Positions 37,382 to 48,579 of a stretch of 64,000 bases of DNA are shown here, piece by piece (position 1 is the stretch's first letter; each line of letters starts with the position of its first letter). Made by a program: the position numbers and the translations under genes. The notes beneath the pieces are model-generated. The model saw only the letters and a program-made list of their open reading frames with translations, was not told the origin of the DNA and made no database searches. Source of the DNA: Hypholoma sublateritium FD-334 SS-4 (lineage: Eukaryota; Basidiomycota; Agaricomycetes; Agaricales; Strophariaceae); contig KN817597.1 of assembly GCA_000827495.1 (NCBI GenBank), positions 113,061 through 177,060 of the forward strand, written 5' to 3'.

Positions 37382-37672
37382 GTGCAAATGTCTTTCAACC
37401 AGGTCACCTACGCCAATACCGCTCCTGGGGACTGGCTGCAGGGGGTGGAAGGGTACATCAGACGAATCCTTATATCCGCAGGGGGAGTGGAAGTTCTGCG
37501 GGATGAAATTATCAAGTATTCGAAGACAGTGCAAAAGCATCACAAAGATACGACCATTATCGTACAAGAGAACGGGATACACGTAGACCCCTCGTTTGAC
37601 TTTCTTTTTGGGGAGAAGGAGTTGGGGAAGCTGACGCCAGCTATATTAGAATGGCTCGATGTCGGATTTTGA
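37382..37672 (+). pseudogene. Decayed tandem copy of the alpha/beta hydrolase C-terminus
   Basis: The frame reads RRILISAGGVEVLRDEIIKY and IIVQENGIHVDPSFDFLFGE, matching line by line the intact gene's RMLITAGGVEVLCDEIIKYA and TIVQENGVHIDPMIDFLVGD, and ends ILEWLDVGF against ILDWFNESF. Only about the last 90 residues are left. The oxyanion HGG and the nucleophile GDSAGG are absent, so no active enzyme can be made. The remaining frame is open with conservative substitutions, which suggests the truncation is not ancient or that decay has been slow. Confidence 0.8.
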
Positions 37673-37997
37673 CGAATTTCGCTGTGTCGGGACTGCGTGG
37701 ATTAGTTGTTCGGTATTTTATTAATATATGGCATCTTGAATTTGTCTTGAATGGCTTGCTTCACGATTAAAAACGTCAAGGGATGGACCTGATTATCCAA
37801 TGTCCATGCGTTGTCAGCGGCGCGGGGAGATAACACTCTTACGGTTTGGTAGTTTATTAAGGGTATGTGTACTTTACCACAGCTTCATACATGATGCATT
37901 ATCTCGATCTGTGACCGTCAAATTATTGACCCCTGGAAAATTTACAACGAACACTGATACATACATGATACATGCGACAGCCAGACAAAAGATCCCA
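37673..37997. other. Convergent spacer
   Basis: Between the hydrolase relic (plus) and the stop codon of the MARCH-type gene (minus). Nothing recognisable. Confidence 0.4.
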
Positions 37998-39867
37998 CTA
38001 TTTAAACCGCCCGGGAACGAGAAGGTCCAGCTCACGGACGTCGACACCCGTGAAGTCGCGATCTTTGACGCGCCGTGTCTCGAGCTCGCGCTTCGCAAGC
38101 CAGAGGTGCAGCAGCTGAATACAGTCTTTGGCCTATAATTAATACATCAGATAACTAAATTTAGAGTTGGTGTGAAGGTGGGGACTTACCGCAACAAAGA
38201 GGGCGAAGCCCACGCCATTCCTCCACCTGGCACAAACGAGGAAATATAAGCCCACAGCCGCCAAATGGAACGCAAAGAGACACACCAAACTGGATCGCTG
38301 TCAACCCACGTCCGGGACCCGCCCAAGAACGCAGTCATCACCAGCCGAAGCCCGACGCGCGCCTGCTGCAGCACGCCGAGCTGCGACCACGTCTTGTCCG
38401 ACGCCGTCAGCGCATACCGGCCCCACGGCGGCAGCGGCATGCGCCCCGCGCCCATCCCCGCCCCGCGCACGCCGAGGAACAGCCTCAGCCAGTGCGAATG
38501 GCGCGACAGCCCGAGGAGCGCGTCGCCCATCGCACTCGCGATCGCGGGCACGATCAGCGCACCGCCGATGCGGCGCCCGAGCGACGACGCGTCGACCTCG
38601 ATGAGCTGTTCCGCGGCCTCGACCGCCGCGGCGTTCGCGTCCGGGTTCTCCCCGGCTGCGGGGGCGGCGTCGTCCCCGGCGCCCAGGAGCGCGGCTTCGG
38701 CGGCGGCCGCGGCGGCCTCTTCCTGCGCGAGCTGGCGCTGGTGCGCGTCTGCCTGTGCGCGCTCGGCCTCCTCCTGTCCCTCGGCTTCGTCGAACTGTGC
38801 GCGGATGCGGATGACGAAGGGGCCCTCGTTGAAGCGCAGGCCTGCGCGTGGGAGGCGGCGCGGTGCGGGGAGTGGCGTGCCGAGCAGCTTGAAGTACAGG
38901 TGCGCGAAGCACTTGTTGTAGAGCGAGCGGATGATGGGGAACCCGATGAGGCCGAAGAACATGGGGGGCGGGGGCCAGTAGCTGAGCAAGGAGCGCCCGC
39001 CGGGGAGAAGGGACATGGTGCTGAGACGCGCGGCGTTTTCTGGCTGCGTCCAGAAATCGAATAGGCGCTTGCTCGCGTCGCCCACGGGAGAGGAGGGCGG
39101 CCATACTAGGAGAAGCGGGATTACCATCGAGCTCGAGGAGCTTTTGAAGCGTGACAGAATTAATGAAAGAGGGAGGAGGGGGAGATTAATGTAGGCGGAC
39201 CACGGCCAGTTGACCGGATCGTCTGTCAGGATGATGTTAAACATTCTGTGGTGGATGAGTTGGTGATAAAAATGATTATCAAACAAATATGAATACGCAC
39301 TCTTCGCCAATGAACCTCTTCACTGCCCAAGCACCATAGGCAGTCAGGCAGATGTATATACCTGAATACCGGGTAAGACTTCGCAACGACAATAAGGCGG
39401 TAACGCACTCGTGCCAACAACACCAATGGCCGCCGCTGCCCCGAACACAGTCATGTATCGCCCAACTCGCTGCAGGACCTTGTTGCCTAACGCCAGTCCA
39501 CGCAGAACGATCGTGTTCTCACTCTCCATCTCGTACGCTGTGCCGCACTGCGGACACTTGAGGGCGTTTGGCGCTCGTGTCGCGGTGCTCTGCGATGACT
39601 GGATCCATTTAAGCAGACACTGTTCATGCGCGATGAGTGTGCAACTGCACGGATGCGTCCATGCTCGCGGAGGGCCTTCCTGCGCTGCGCTGTCATCAGC
39701 TTGCGGTGCAAGGGCGCCTAAGCTGTGCTCACTGGGATCGTCCGCTCGCTCCTCCTCTCTGCATATGTAGCACAACTTGACCTATACCTATGTTCAATGC
39801 CTGCGACGTACACGATAAAGTGGATACGTACCCGCAGGTCTTTCACGGTGGGCACTCTTCGGGGCAT
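37998..39867 (-). CDS. RING-CH (MARCH-type) membrane E3 ubiquitin ligase
   Basis: Six exons, 39832-39867, 39409-39781, 39301-39361, 38286-39245, 38190-38226 and 37998-38132, give 533 residues with consistent phases. The start is MPRRVPTVKDLRVKLCYICR, with the RING-CH finger following at once: CYIC ... HPCSCTLIAHEQCLLKW ... LKCPQCGTAY, i.e. C4HC3 spacing. Membrane segments follow (TVFGAAAAIGVVGT, ICLTAYGAWAV, LLPLSLILSRF, MFFGLIGFPII). A charged, Ala/Glu/Asp-rich region of about 80 residues lies in exon 4. The C-terminal part contains GVGFALFVAAKDCIQLLHLW and ends RELDLLVPGRFK. It probably ubiquitinates membrane proteins at an intracellular membrane. The large exon is very GC-rich, so long chance frames overlap it on both strands. 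Confidence 0.9.
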
Positions 39868-40286
39868 GTTTTCGAATCACTCGGATCCTCGACGTCGACG
39901 CGAGAAACTATGAGGCAAGTAGATCGCTTAAGCAACGCAAAACTGGTTATATGCAAATCCTCGCAGACTCTACCCAGTGTCCTGAGGAAGCGGAGCGAAA
40001 TAGAGGTCAAGCGGAGGTCGATGGCAGTCCGACAGACGGCAGGCCTGGGTGGGTTGTTACGTAACAGTCTATTCTGGTCTCAGTACCACAGCGAGGAGGA
40101 TTCGGACAGCATGAATTATCTATACCAAGTAACTACTCCCGGCCGGGCGTGAAAAATTAATTTACAGTGCAAAGGGACAAGGTCTGAACCAACCCGCAGC
40201 GCAGGTTGCGTTCCGTGCAGCATGCTGAACTCACTCTAACTAGCTCACACTGTAACATAGAAATACTTATATGACTACTGATACCG
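39868..40286. other. Spacer upstream of the tRNA
   Basis: Holds the promoter of the minus-strand MARCH-type gene. A plus-strand frame of 120 codons overlapping its first exons (39790-40152) is not supported. Confidence 0.4.
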
Positions 40287-40368
40287 TCTTTGTTAGTATA
40301 TCGGTTAGTACACGCGCTTGTCATTCTAATGTCCGCGCGAAAGCTGGGTTCGATTCCCAGACAGAGAG
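40287..40368 (+). tRNA. tRNA-Asp (anticodon GTC) with a 10-nt intron
   Basis: A full cloverleaf can be drawn. The acceptor stem is 40287-40293 with 40361-40367 (one G-U pair) and discriminator G at 40368. The D-stem is GTA/TAC. The anticodon stem CGCGC (40313-40317) pairs perfectly with GCGCG (40335-40339), around loop TTGTCA + C. The T-arm is CTGGG-TTCGATT-CCCAG. The anticodon GTC is at 40320-40322. Ten bases (about 40324-40333) must be removed from the loop after the base 3' of the anticodon, the standard position for nuclear tRNA introns. A T-rich Pol III terminator follows directly. Confidence 0.92.
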
Positions 40369-40377
40369 TTTCTTTTT
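40369..40377 (+). terminator. Pol III terminator of the tRNA gene
   Basis: TTTCTTTTT immediately after the discriminator base, the expected oligo-T stop signal for RNA polymerase III. Confidence 0.7.
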
Positions 40378-41127
40378 AGAAGGTTTTTCTGCTATAAACT
40401 TTATTCCTATTTTGCCCAGTACCCAACTGTGACCTGCTACTCAATGCTCAAGCCTGCTGCCTCAGACACAAACTCCAGAGTCCCAGAAGGCAGATCAAAT
40501 ATTTATGTAAATAATACACAGATTGAAGCCGTCAGCGGTACGCGCTCCTTCTCGCAACCTTCACGCCTTCAACTTAGAGATTTATCCAATATTCATGTCA
40601 GACTTGAGTATATGCGGGCAATCCACGCCCCGTCGACGCGCGCACAGCGGCGGCGGCAGACACATGTGCCACCTCAAGGGCGTGTACTGGGTCCCGGACC
40701 TACTGGACCAATCCGGGCTCCTTCGTGCGGACGTGGTCGTTGATGCGCGCCTTGTAAAGAATTAAATATGATAAAGAACGGCCCAGACTAGGGCAGAGGC
40801 AGAAGGTATTTCAAGATCTGCGATGGCCTGCTGGATGTCGTGGACGATGACAAGGAGCAAAGTGGCAAGTAAACCCGCCACGGCCTCCAGATGGTTCTGG
40901 GTATCGCGGGAGAAGGCGCCTACAATCGAGGGGGAAGTTCGATACCGACGTCGCTCACATTCCCGTTGCCCTTCGCATCGACGCAGCGGGTCGTGGTCGC
41001 TGGCAGCGACTCCGATGAGGAGGATAAATAACCATGTGGTTGCCACAGACAAACAGGGGCAAATACACAGCGCGTATGGCTAGTTTTCGCGGCTATGCAA
41101 CCCGCCAGCACAACTCTGCCCGTCAAA
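40378..41127. other. Intergenic stretch
   Basis: About 0.75 kb. On the minus strand a frame at 40762-41052 reads TTWLFILLIGVAAS and LLATLLLVIVHDIQ, two hydrophobic stretches, but it has no ATG and I found no upstream exon, so I do not call a gene. The right end carries the promoter of the SR protein gene. Confidence 0.4.
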
Positions 41128-42128
41128 ATGCCGCGAATCCTGTTCGTCAGTGGATTTCACCCCGCAACCCGCGCACGCGACCTTGCATACGAGTTCGAAA
41201 GGTGCGCACGGACCGCCGCCCGCTGCCGCCCGCGCCCGCGCCGTCCCCGCTGACCCGCCGCCGTCTCCAGGTTCGGCCAGCTCATTCGTTGCGACGTCCC
41301 GGCGCCCCGCAACCCCCACGCCACCCACAACCCGTGAGTATCTGTCCTTTCGCACCGACCGCCCGCCGTGCAGCTGCCGTTCTGCCTGCCCCCGCCCGGC
41401 CCAGTCGACGCCGCCTGCCCCCCGTCGCTACGCACGCACGCACGCACGTCGCGCCCGTTCGCATCCATGCCGCAGCCCGCTTCTCCGATTTTTTCGATCC
41501 CGAACGCTCAACGAACACCACCGCAGCTACGCCTTTGTTGAGTTCCGCGACACGCGTGACGCTGAGGATGCATACTACGACATGTAAGCACCCGTCTCTG
41601 CGTCTGGCTCCCACAACCCCGCTCACACAGTCTCCAGGCACGGCCGCTACTTTGAGGGCTCGCGCCTGAGTATCCAGGTGCGTCTGACGACCTGCGCACC
41701 ATCTGAGACATCTCACCCCCTTTTAGTGGGCCAAGAACCCCCCTTCCTCCGTGTGGCGCCTCGAGCGCCGCGCTTCGCCGCCCCCGCGCTCCAGCCGCGA
41801 TCGCTCCCGCAGCCTCCGCCGCCGTGACGACCGCGACCGCGACTACGGCGACCGGTCTGACAAGGGCGACCGCTACCGTGAAAGGAATGGCGATCCGTAC
41901 GAGCGCCGCCGTCGCAGCGCGTCTCCTGTGCGCGGGCGCCGTGACGACCGCCTTGACCGCGGGGACCGGGACCGCGAGAGAGAGCCCGTCCGTGAGCGAG
42001 AGCGCCTGCCTGAGCGCGAGCGCGACGCCGAACCCGACCGCGACCGCGCAGGCTCTCCGCCCGTGCAGGACGACCGCAGGAAGGACCCGGCAGCGACTGA
42101 CGGCGAGACGGTGACGCCGCCGTACTGA
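41128..42128 (+). CDS. SR-type splicing factor (RRM + Arg/Asp/Ser-rich tail)
   Basis: Nuclear RNA-binding protein that acts in pre-mRNA splicing. Five exons, 41128-41201, 41271-41333, 41527-41583, 41638-41677 and 41727-42128, give 211 residues. The RRM starts MPRILFVSGFHPATRARDLA. RNP-like motifs are ILFVSGF and YAFVEFRDTRDAEDAYYDM, followed by HGRYFEGSRLSIQWAKNP. The C-terminal half is RS/RD/RE-rich with interspersed RRR and ERERE blocks, as in RS domains, and ends TPPY. The second intron is unusually long for this window (193 nt) and contains (CGCA)4 at 41431-41446; introns in SR genes are often regulatory, so autoregulated splicing is possible. High GC in the tail produces open antisense frames that should be ignored. 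Confidence 0.92.
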
Positions 42129-44180
42129 GCGCGGAGTCGTGGTTCTCGCAGCCTGGTGCGCTCGCCGCCATTTCCTCGCTTATCCCCGCCTCCAAAACCC
42201 CGTTGTCGTGTGCCGACGCCGTTTTCCTTCCGCCGTCCCGCCACGGCTTCATTCGCCTGACCGTACATATGCAATTACTTTGTTGCCGCCTTCTTCACCA
42301 ATCGTATCCCCATATATGCGCGCTAATCGACCATCTGCACTTTTTTCTGCCTACATTACACCCCGCTGCTTCCACCGACCTGGACCCGCCTGGCGCTTGC
42401 CTTAACTCAAGCCCACTGCGCTCCATTATCTGTTCCAGACCCTACCTCGGTGCAGCGCCGCGCGGCGCGCGCTCGCCCTTGTTGTAAATACGCGTACCAC
42501 GCCTTCAATATATGCTTATGTGCCGTCCATCGGCTTATTGTTTCTTTCTTTGCGTCCAGAATTACAGGTGGCCCTTCGACTGTGTGGGTGTTCTGGCGCT
42601 GACTGCATATATTCTCGGATTGCCGTCGTGTGGTCGAGGGCGATGTGCAGATTGCATGTACAGCACAGAAGTGCTGCTGGCTGCCATCGCAGGCAGGCAC
42701 CTTGCACAGTAGCCGTGAAATCTTGCATGCGGGGCAAATGCGGGGTGTATATATACACAAGAGATGCGCTGGCGGTAGACCGGAATTATGAGAGGTCACC
42801 GATTTTGACTGGGTGAGGCCTCTGCGCAGAACCAGCTCTGAGGAAACAAAGACAGACGGCGACTCGGACCAGTGGTGCTAAATTTGAAAGAACGATCGCC
42901 TCTGAGTCAGAGTCAGAGATTCTCTATCTTGATCAAGCTTCAAAGGAACTGAGTCTATCCAGAATTCGTTTGCATGATATTTCCGTGGCCGCACCATAAA
43001 TCTCTCGGAAGCGCGTATGCTATAGTGGCATGTACTCAGTTGAGAGATGTTGCAGGGTTTTTTGTCTTGTTTTCCGAGCTTGAGGCCGCTTTTTCAATGA
43101 AATTCAGCGTACGCTTTTTTCGCTGATTCGGAAAGCTGAATATGGACCGCACAGAGAGTCGTGAAAAAGACAGTCAAATAGAATGAGTTGGTGGTTCAGG
43201 CTGTCAGTCAACTGTCAGTGGACAGGCTTCGCCGAAGTCGGTGTCGGGTCGCGGAGTTTCAAATCCACTAGCATCAAAGCTTTCGCCTCAACTCGGCCTT
43301 AGTAACCTTCTCGCAACCGTTCCTCCCCATTGCTAGACCTGCGCGAAGTGCGGGCTACATCAGAGTAACAGAACGCAAAATGACGCGTACTCGACCTATT
43401 CCATCATTCCGCTCCGTCTGTTGCCTTCATTTATGTGACCCAGACGTGTCGGCCTGCTCGGAGTTGAAGACCAGGAACTTGCTTGGAGCTTGAATACGAG
43501 TAAAGACGTGACGAGCTGAACAAGTGCAGCTGAGTTCGCGCAGATTTGCTCGGTGGATTCTCGACTGCGTTGTGCACTGGACATATCTTCGCGGAGTGGT
43601 CGCCCGAGCGGAAGTGAACTTGCCAGGCAGTTGGTATGGGATACTTGAAGGCGATAATCCGTGGCTTACCCATACCGTCGACCTATCTAGCAATCTCAGG
43701 TGCTTACACGTAGGGCGTTGTACCATCAGCGCTAGCCTCGAATGATTTACTTTTTGACCAGTGAAACAGGGAGGCCGTAGCTGTACGACGGGTCCTGAAG
43801 AAACGATCTCTTTCTCGGTGTCGCGGGCTCACCACAGACTCCGGCGCAGAGACATCTAGGTTGTTTGCAATTTTGCCCATGTGCCCTGGGGGGGGGGGGT
43901 TCCCAGATACGGCGCATATAGGGAGACACCTATATTCCATCGCTTCTTGTAACTGCCCACAGACGCTGCGGTCCCAGTCACCACTTGGCTTCACCAGTCA
44001 CTAGCCACTTGCGCTAAAGATGAAAATAAACCAAAACTGCCAAGACGTCGTCCTGGGTGCCTTGTTACGGGAACTAACATGCGTTCATCAATATAAATAT
44101 GGAACTAGGTTAATCCTCAAAGGTTTAAGACAGGTCAATGCGAACGGAGCTCAGCTTCACACTTACGCACCCCCGCTGCG
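42129..44180. other. Long gene-poor stretch with a 12-G run
   Basis: About 2 kb. Open frames are short and unsupported on both strands. A run of twelve G occurs at 43888-43899. Dispersed direct repeats such as CTGTCAGT and GAGTCAGAGTCAGAG (around 42904-42918 and 43200-43220) are visible. No RNA gene or mobile element was recognised. Confidence 0.5.
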
Positions 44181-45447
44181 ATGCATGGTACCTCCGCTGG
44201 AGAACGAAATTTTCTAGAGGATGTGGTGAACCAAGCATATTTCAATGCTTTCTTGCTCAACATCTTATTACTAGGTATAGTTTCCAGAGTGTTCATCCAT
44301 CAATTCAAGCTCGATACATATTCTTTTCAGGAATGTATACCATCGTTTACGGTGGCACAGTTTATAATTACTGTGAGCTTTTCGATGGAAATCAAATGAC
44401 GAAGATGGCGCTGATGGCTGGGTGTTAATGACCAGCGAAGAGCAAGATGTCGCGGAACTGGATGGTCCTCTTGGCAATTACCGTTCTATACTGCACCAAC
44501 CTTATTCAGACTTCCGTTCAGTGGTTCTTGCTCAAAGAACTTATTGGAACGGCAGGAGGGACGCAACTTCGAACTTCACTACATGCTGACTCGGAAGGCG
44601 GGTCGAATTGGAGCAACATTATTACCAATGTCAATTTCCTTCTCAGTGCCGGCGCCTCAGATGGTTTATTGGTGTGTTACAGCTACCTCCATGATCATCT
44701 TCCCTAGAAATAGACAACTGCAGATATGGCGATGCTACATCGTCTGGAGCGGCTCATACCGCGCTATTTTGCTGCCGTTGTTGTTGTTCCTTGTGGAGAT
44801 CGGTATTTGCATGTCCGAGCATAAATGCATGTACTCATCTGACGCCTCGCAAAATTACAGGCGCATGCATAGCGAACATCCTAGAAATAAGCATCAACTA
44901 CTCCAATCCAGACAAGTTCGCTGGTACACCTCTCCAAGTGATTCTGGATGGGGTGGGACTGTTCACAACATCGGCACTAACGTTGATCACCACCGCGCTC
45001 ATTGTCTATCGCATCCATTCGGTCTCACAGCCAAATCTTGTGAAATACCCCAGGAACTCTTATGGAAGAATTATCGATCTCCTCGTACAGTCCGCCGCTG
45101 CCTACTCACTTGTAGCGCTGATATATGCAGTTTCATCCGTTATACCCGGAGCAGCTACCTTTCCCGGAACCGAACATCAGATACCGAATGTGTACCTCCA
45201 TGCGTTCACGTATGAGATCTTCATGATCGCGGCTGTACGTGGCATCTGTTCTTTCATAATAAACCCTGACCATTGCACTTAGGGCATGGCGCCTACAATC
45301 ATGGTTGCCCGAATTGCTCTTGATTCACGCAGGGCGCTAAACCGAGAGACAGTGGCTCATGTATCCGATTTGGAGTTCCAAGAGCCCAACGCGGACTTGA
45401 CTGTGACTCAAATACCGGTACCAGGGGATCCGGTCCGCGGGCGCTAG
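44181..45447 (+). CDS. Seven-TM-like membrane protein of a family expanded in Agaricomycetes
   Basis: Six exons, 44181-44274, 44331-44372, 44436-44671, 44724-44802, 44861-45234 and 45283-45447, encode 329 residues with consistent phases. Membrane segments: AYFNAFLLNILLLGMYTIVY; MVLLAITVLYCTNLIQTSVQ; FLLSAGASDGLLIWRCYIVW; ILLPLLLFLVEIGACIANIL; GLFTTSALTLITTALIVYRI; SAAAYSLVALIYAVSSVI; FTYEIFMIAAGMAPTIMVAR. The DGLL-WRC-VW motif and the YRI ... DILVQSAA.YS pattern are typical of a large uncharacterised mushroom family with receptor-like topology. The C-terminal tail is short and polar. Ligand and partner are unknown. A degenerate copy of the last two exons lies about 3.1 kb downstream. Confidence 0.85.
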
Positions 45448-46072
45448 AGGAGAATTTGACTCTTCACAGGCCAATATAATTACATAGTCTCATCTCTTAA
45501 TTTCCACGATCTTCCAATCCCCCCGTCAAGTACTCCCGAGTCTCAAGCTGTCTCGAGGGCTTTGTTCTGGTCGTGTGATAGTTCCGGAAATGATGAGTGC
45601 GAATAGTTTATCGCTCGAAACAATATTTATGTAGACTTTTAGAGGTACTCCCACATTGTGCTACGCCACTTAGCCTACTCAATTTCAGCTGTAATGACAT
45701 AAGCCGCTTATAGGCTCTCTCATTCTTGCAGTCACGGTTGGTAATTTCACCGAGCTCCCAACGAGCTCCCGTAATCCGAAATTCGAGGGCATGACATGTT
45801 CTAGTCGTAGAAGCGCTATGTGCTCCAGGATATGCCGTGCTGCTTTCGCCGATCCAGCAGCAGAAGTTTATATCCCGATGTCATGATTGTTGACCGGATC
45901 AATATGAAGCGCTTGGTTCAGATGCCCCTGCATCCAAAGCACCACTACGAATTACGGCATAGAATGAAGGCAAGTTCACTTAAAACCCCAGTACTCTCTT
46001 TCCAACAGATAATCCTTCCCCGCCTCAGCGCTTCAGCCCTCAAGTATTTATTTCTCTCGTGACTCAAATATC
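45448..46072. other. Intergenic stretch
   Basis: Spacer of 0.6 kb between the seven-TM gene and the DUF2235 gene. An 80-codon frame (45820-46062) has no recognisable features. Confidence 0.5.
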
Positions 46073-48249
46073 ATGCCAGAGAACAACGCAGCCGACGAGG
46101 TGCTCCAGTCGCCGTTTCTCAGCCCGACCGAGCTACCAGGCTCCGACTCGGCCACGGTGGTGGGATCCCCAGCTGCTCAGTCTGGTATTAATGGTAGTGC
46201 GCCGCTACCTCCACTGCCAAGGTATATTCCAGACGGTCACCCCGCTCGTACCCTTGTGTTGTGCTTCGATGGCACGGGCGATCAGTGAGTTATTTTATAT
46301 TCTATTTGATGTGCTGGAGTTCATGAACGACAATAGGTTCGACTCAGATGTTCGCTTTCAATTTATCGGGTTGCGATAACAAGTCTGATCTCATCTGATA
46401 GAATTCCAACATCGTCGCTCTTTTCACTTTGCTTAAGAAGGATGACAGTGACAAGCAAATGGTTTATTATCAGGTGAGTTTTAAATAGCATAAGAGCCGC
46501 GTGGTACTGGCAAGTCAATCAATGACTGTAAACTTCAGGCTGGCATTGGCACCTACGTTTCTCCGCAAATAGCCACACCAATGGCGTCTAAAATATCCAA
46601 GGTGAGATTCAATATCATTTTCCCCTTCTTTCAAGCTGAACCAAAATTTCTCAAGTCTCTCGACGAGGCTATTGCCTGGAATCTTCACTCTCATTTAATG
46701 GGTACGCTACGCTTGTGCGATCTCGTTATTAACGGAATTAGGACTAATTTGACTTGGCTTGGACAGATGGCTATGAATTCCTGATGCAGAATTGTACGTG
46801 TTTTCGTCGAACAGTGGCTGTTTTCTATATATTCTATGATCGTAATCCCTTGATTACCTTACAGACAAAGCGGGTGATCGTATTTGCATTTTTGGATTTT
46901 CGCGCGGGGCGTACACGGCTCGCGGACTGGCTGGAATGATACACAAGGTTGGTGCATTTTTTCTATTTACCATTTGACGTATCTACATTATGTTTGACAC
47001 ATTTAGGTGGGGTTGTTGCCAGCTTGCAACCACCAGCAGGTGCCATTCGCGTACAAGATGTACTCCGACGCAAGCGAGGAAGGATGGAAGCAGTCTGGCG
47101 CATTCAAAAAGGCGTTTTCTGTCGACGTTCCGATTGAGTTTGTTGGCGTATGGTATGACTACATTCACCTACTCGTTTCCTGACAAATTCTTATTCGTCA
47201 CCTAGGGATACGGTAAACTCCGTCGGGCTTATACCTCGTCGACTGCCTTTCACCACATCCAATACCATCATTCGCACATTTAGACATGCAGTGGCCCTCG
47301 ACGAACGACGGGCTAAGTTCAAAGCAAATTTATGGAATCACCCCACTCCCGTTGAATCCACTCTGGGCGTTAACGGCCAAAAGCCGGAAGTGAAATTCAA
47401 GGCGCACAGGCCCAACGCGAAGAAAACTACCCTGAAAGCTATGGAGAGGCAGTATAGTAAGGAATCAGATAATGGGCCCACGGATATTGAAGAAGTGAAT
47501 ATTTTTTTGTGTTGTTATGCCCTTACCTGATCGCGTTTGCTCGAATGTCATTTTCAGGTCTGGTTTGCTGGATGCCACTGTGGTTAGTACTTCCGAGGTT
47601 TTACGCTCCGAGACTGAGGCCGAACGCTGATCACAATCGATGTTTTTTAGACGTTGGAGGTGGCTCCGTCGACAATGACACGTCTCACTCTCTGGCGCGC
47701 ATTCCTTTGCGTTGGATGATACGCGAATGCTTCAAAGCCGATACTGGCATCATGTTTGACGCCGAGGGGCTCCGTGAGGTTGGGATAGACCCCAGCACAC
47801 TCTATCCTTTTGTCCTGGCACGACCACCACCATTGTCCGCGGCCGGCAAGAGAATAAAATCCGTCCACGATCCCGCGCCGGAAAACTATGAGGATTATGC
47901 AGGTCTTTCGGCTTTCAGTTCTGAACAGCTCAAGATAGAGGAGTACCATGAACTGCAGGATGCCTTGTCCCCTATCTACGACCAGCTCGACCTGGCGTGG
48001 TTCTGGTGGATCCTGGAATACATTCCTTTCCGGCAAAAGTACCAAAAGGGTGACAACACATGGGAAACGTCGTTTGTACGGAACAAGGGCAATCCAAGGC
48101 GCATTCCCAAGCAGAAGAAATACATTGTCAAGGTCCATCGCAGCGTCAAAATGCGTATGGACGCTTCCGATGACAATGGAGTCAAGTATGTTCCCAAAGC
48201 TTCTTTTGAGACTGCCTTAGGTCTTGGAAACGTTCAATGGGTTGATTAG
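46073..48249 (+). CDS. DUF2235 (Tle1-like phospholipase fold) alpha/beta hydrolase
   Basis: Eleven exons (46073-46284, 46337-46349, 46402-46473, 46539-46601, 46656-46701, 46767-46793, 46865-46947, 47007-47152, 47206-47494, 47558-47582, 47651-48249) give 524 residues. Domain markers in order: TLVLCFDGTGDQFDSDNSNI (start of DUF2235); VYYQAGIGTYVSP; KAGDRICIFGFSRGAYTARG (Ser nucleophile in GFSRG); FVGVWDTVNSVGLIPRRLPF (catalytic Asp region); and EEVWFAGCHCDVGGG (His region, H in GCHCDVGGG). The family includes bacterial type VI effector phospholipases and many fungal paralogues. Hydrolytic activity is plausible because nucleophile, Asp and His are all present, but the substrate is unknown. Exon 2 has only 13 nt. 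The gene lies between an intact and a decayed copy of the seven-TM gene. Confidence 0.9.
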
Positions 48250-48579
48250 TCGCGTACATTTTCTCTGCCTGTTGTGCATGTTGATGTTGTTTGTTGCGAA
48301 GATGGACTATATCTTGGTTGCATGTCTAAGCTTTGTTAGTTACAGTAATCTAAGGCTCTTTGATTTAATTATATTGCACGACTCATCTTGGAAATGAGCC
48401 TCTGCTTATAGCCTAAGCAAGTTTGCTGGCATTGTTTGTTGTTAGAGATATTTGAATGGTGTGGGTCTGTTCACAGCGTCTGTGTGTTCATTGCTTGCCG
48501 CATTCATTTGGTCTCTCTCACTGGCAACCTGATATTCTGAAATGCCGAAGGACCTCTTACAAGTTATAATACAACAGAG
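48250..48579. other. Spacer downstream of the DUF2235 gene
   Basis: 3' UTR-like AT-rich sequence with no gene. Its right end runs into the seven-TM gene relic, and I cannot place the 5' edge of that relic exactly. Confidence 0.4.

Noticed and set aside
38492..39064. 190-codon plus-strand frame antisense to the MARCH-type gene
   Set aside because: Explained by the very high GC of the real exon; no start context or domain.
40762..41052. Minus-strand frame with two hydrophobic segments
   Set aside because: Contains no ATG, and no upstream exon with a compatible donor was found.
43888..43899. Run of twelve G as a possible G-quadruplex or assembly artefact
   Set aside because: A single homopolymer is not enough to claim structure; noted only as a repeat.
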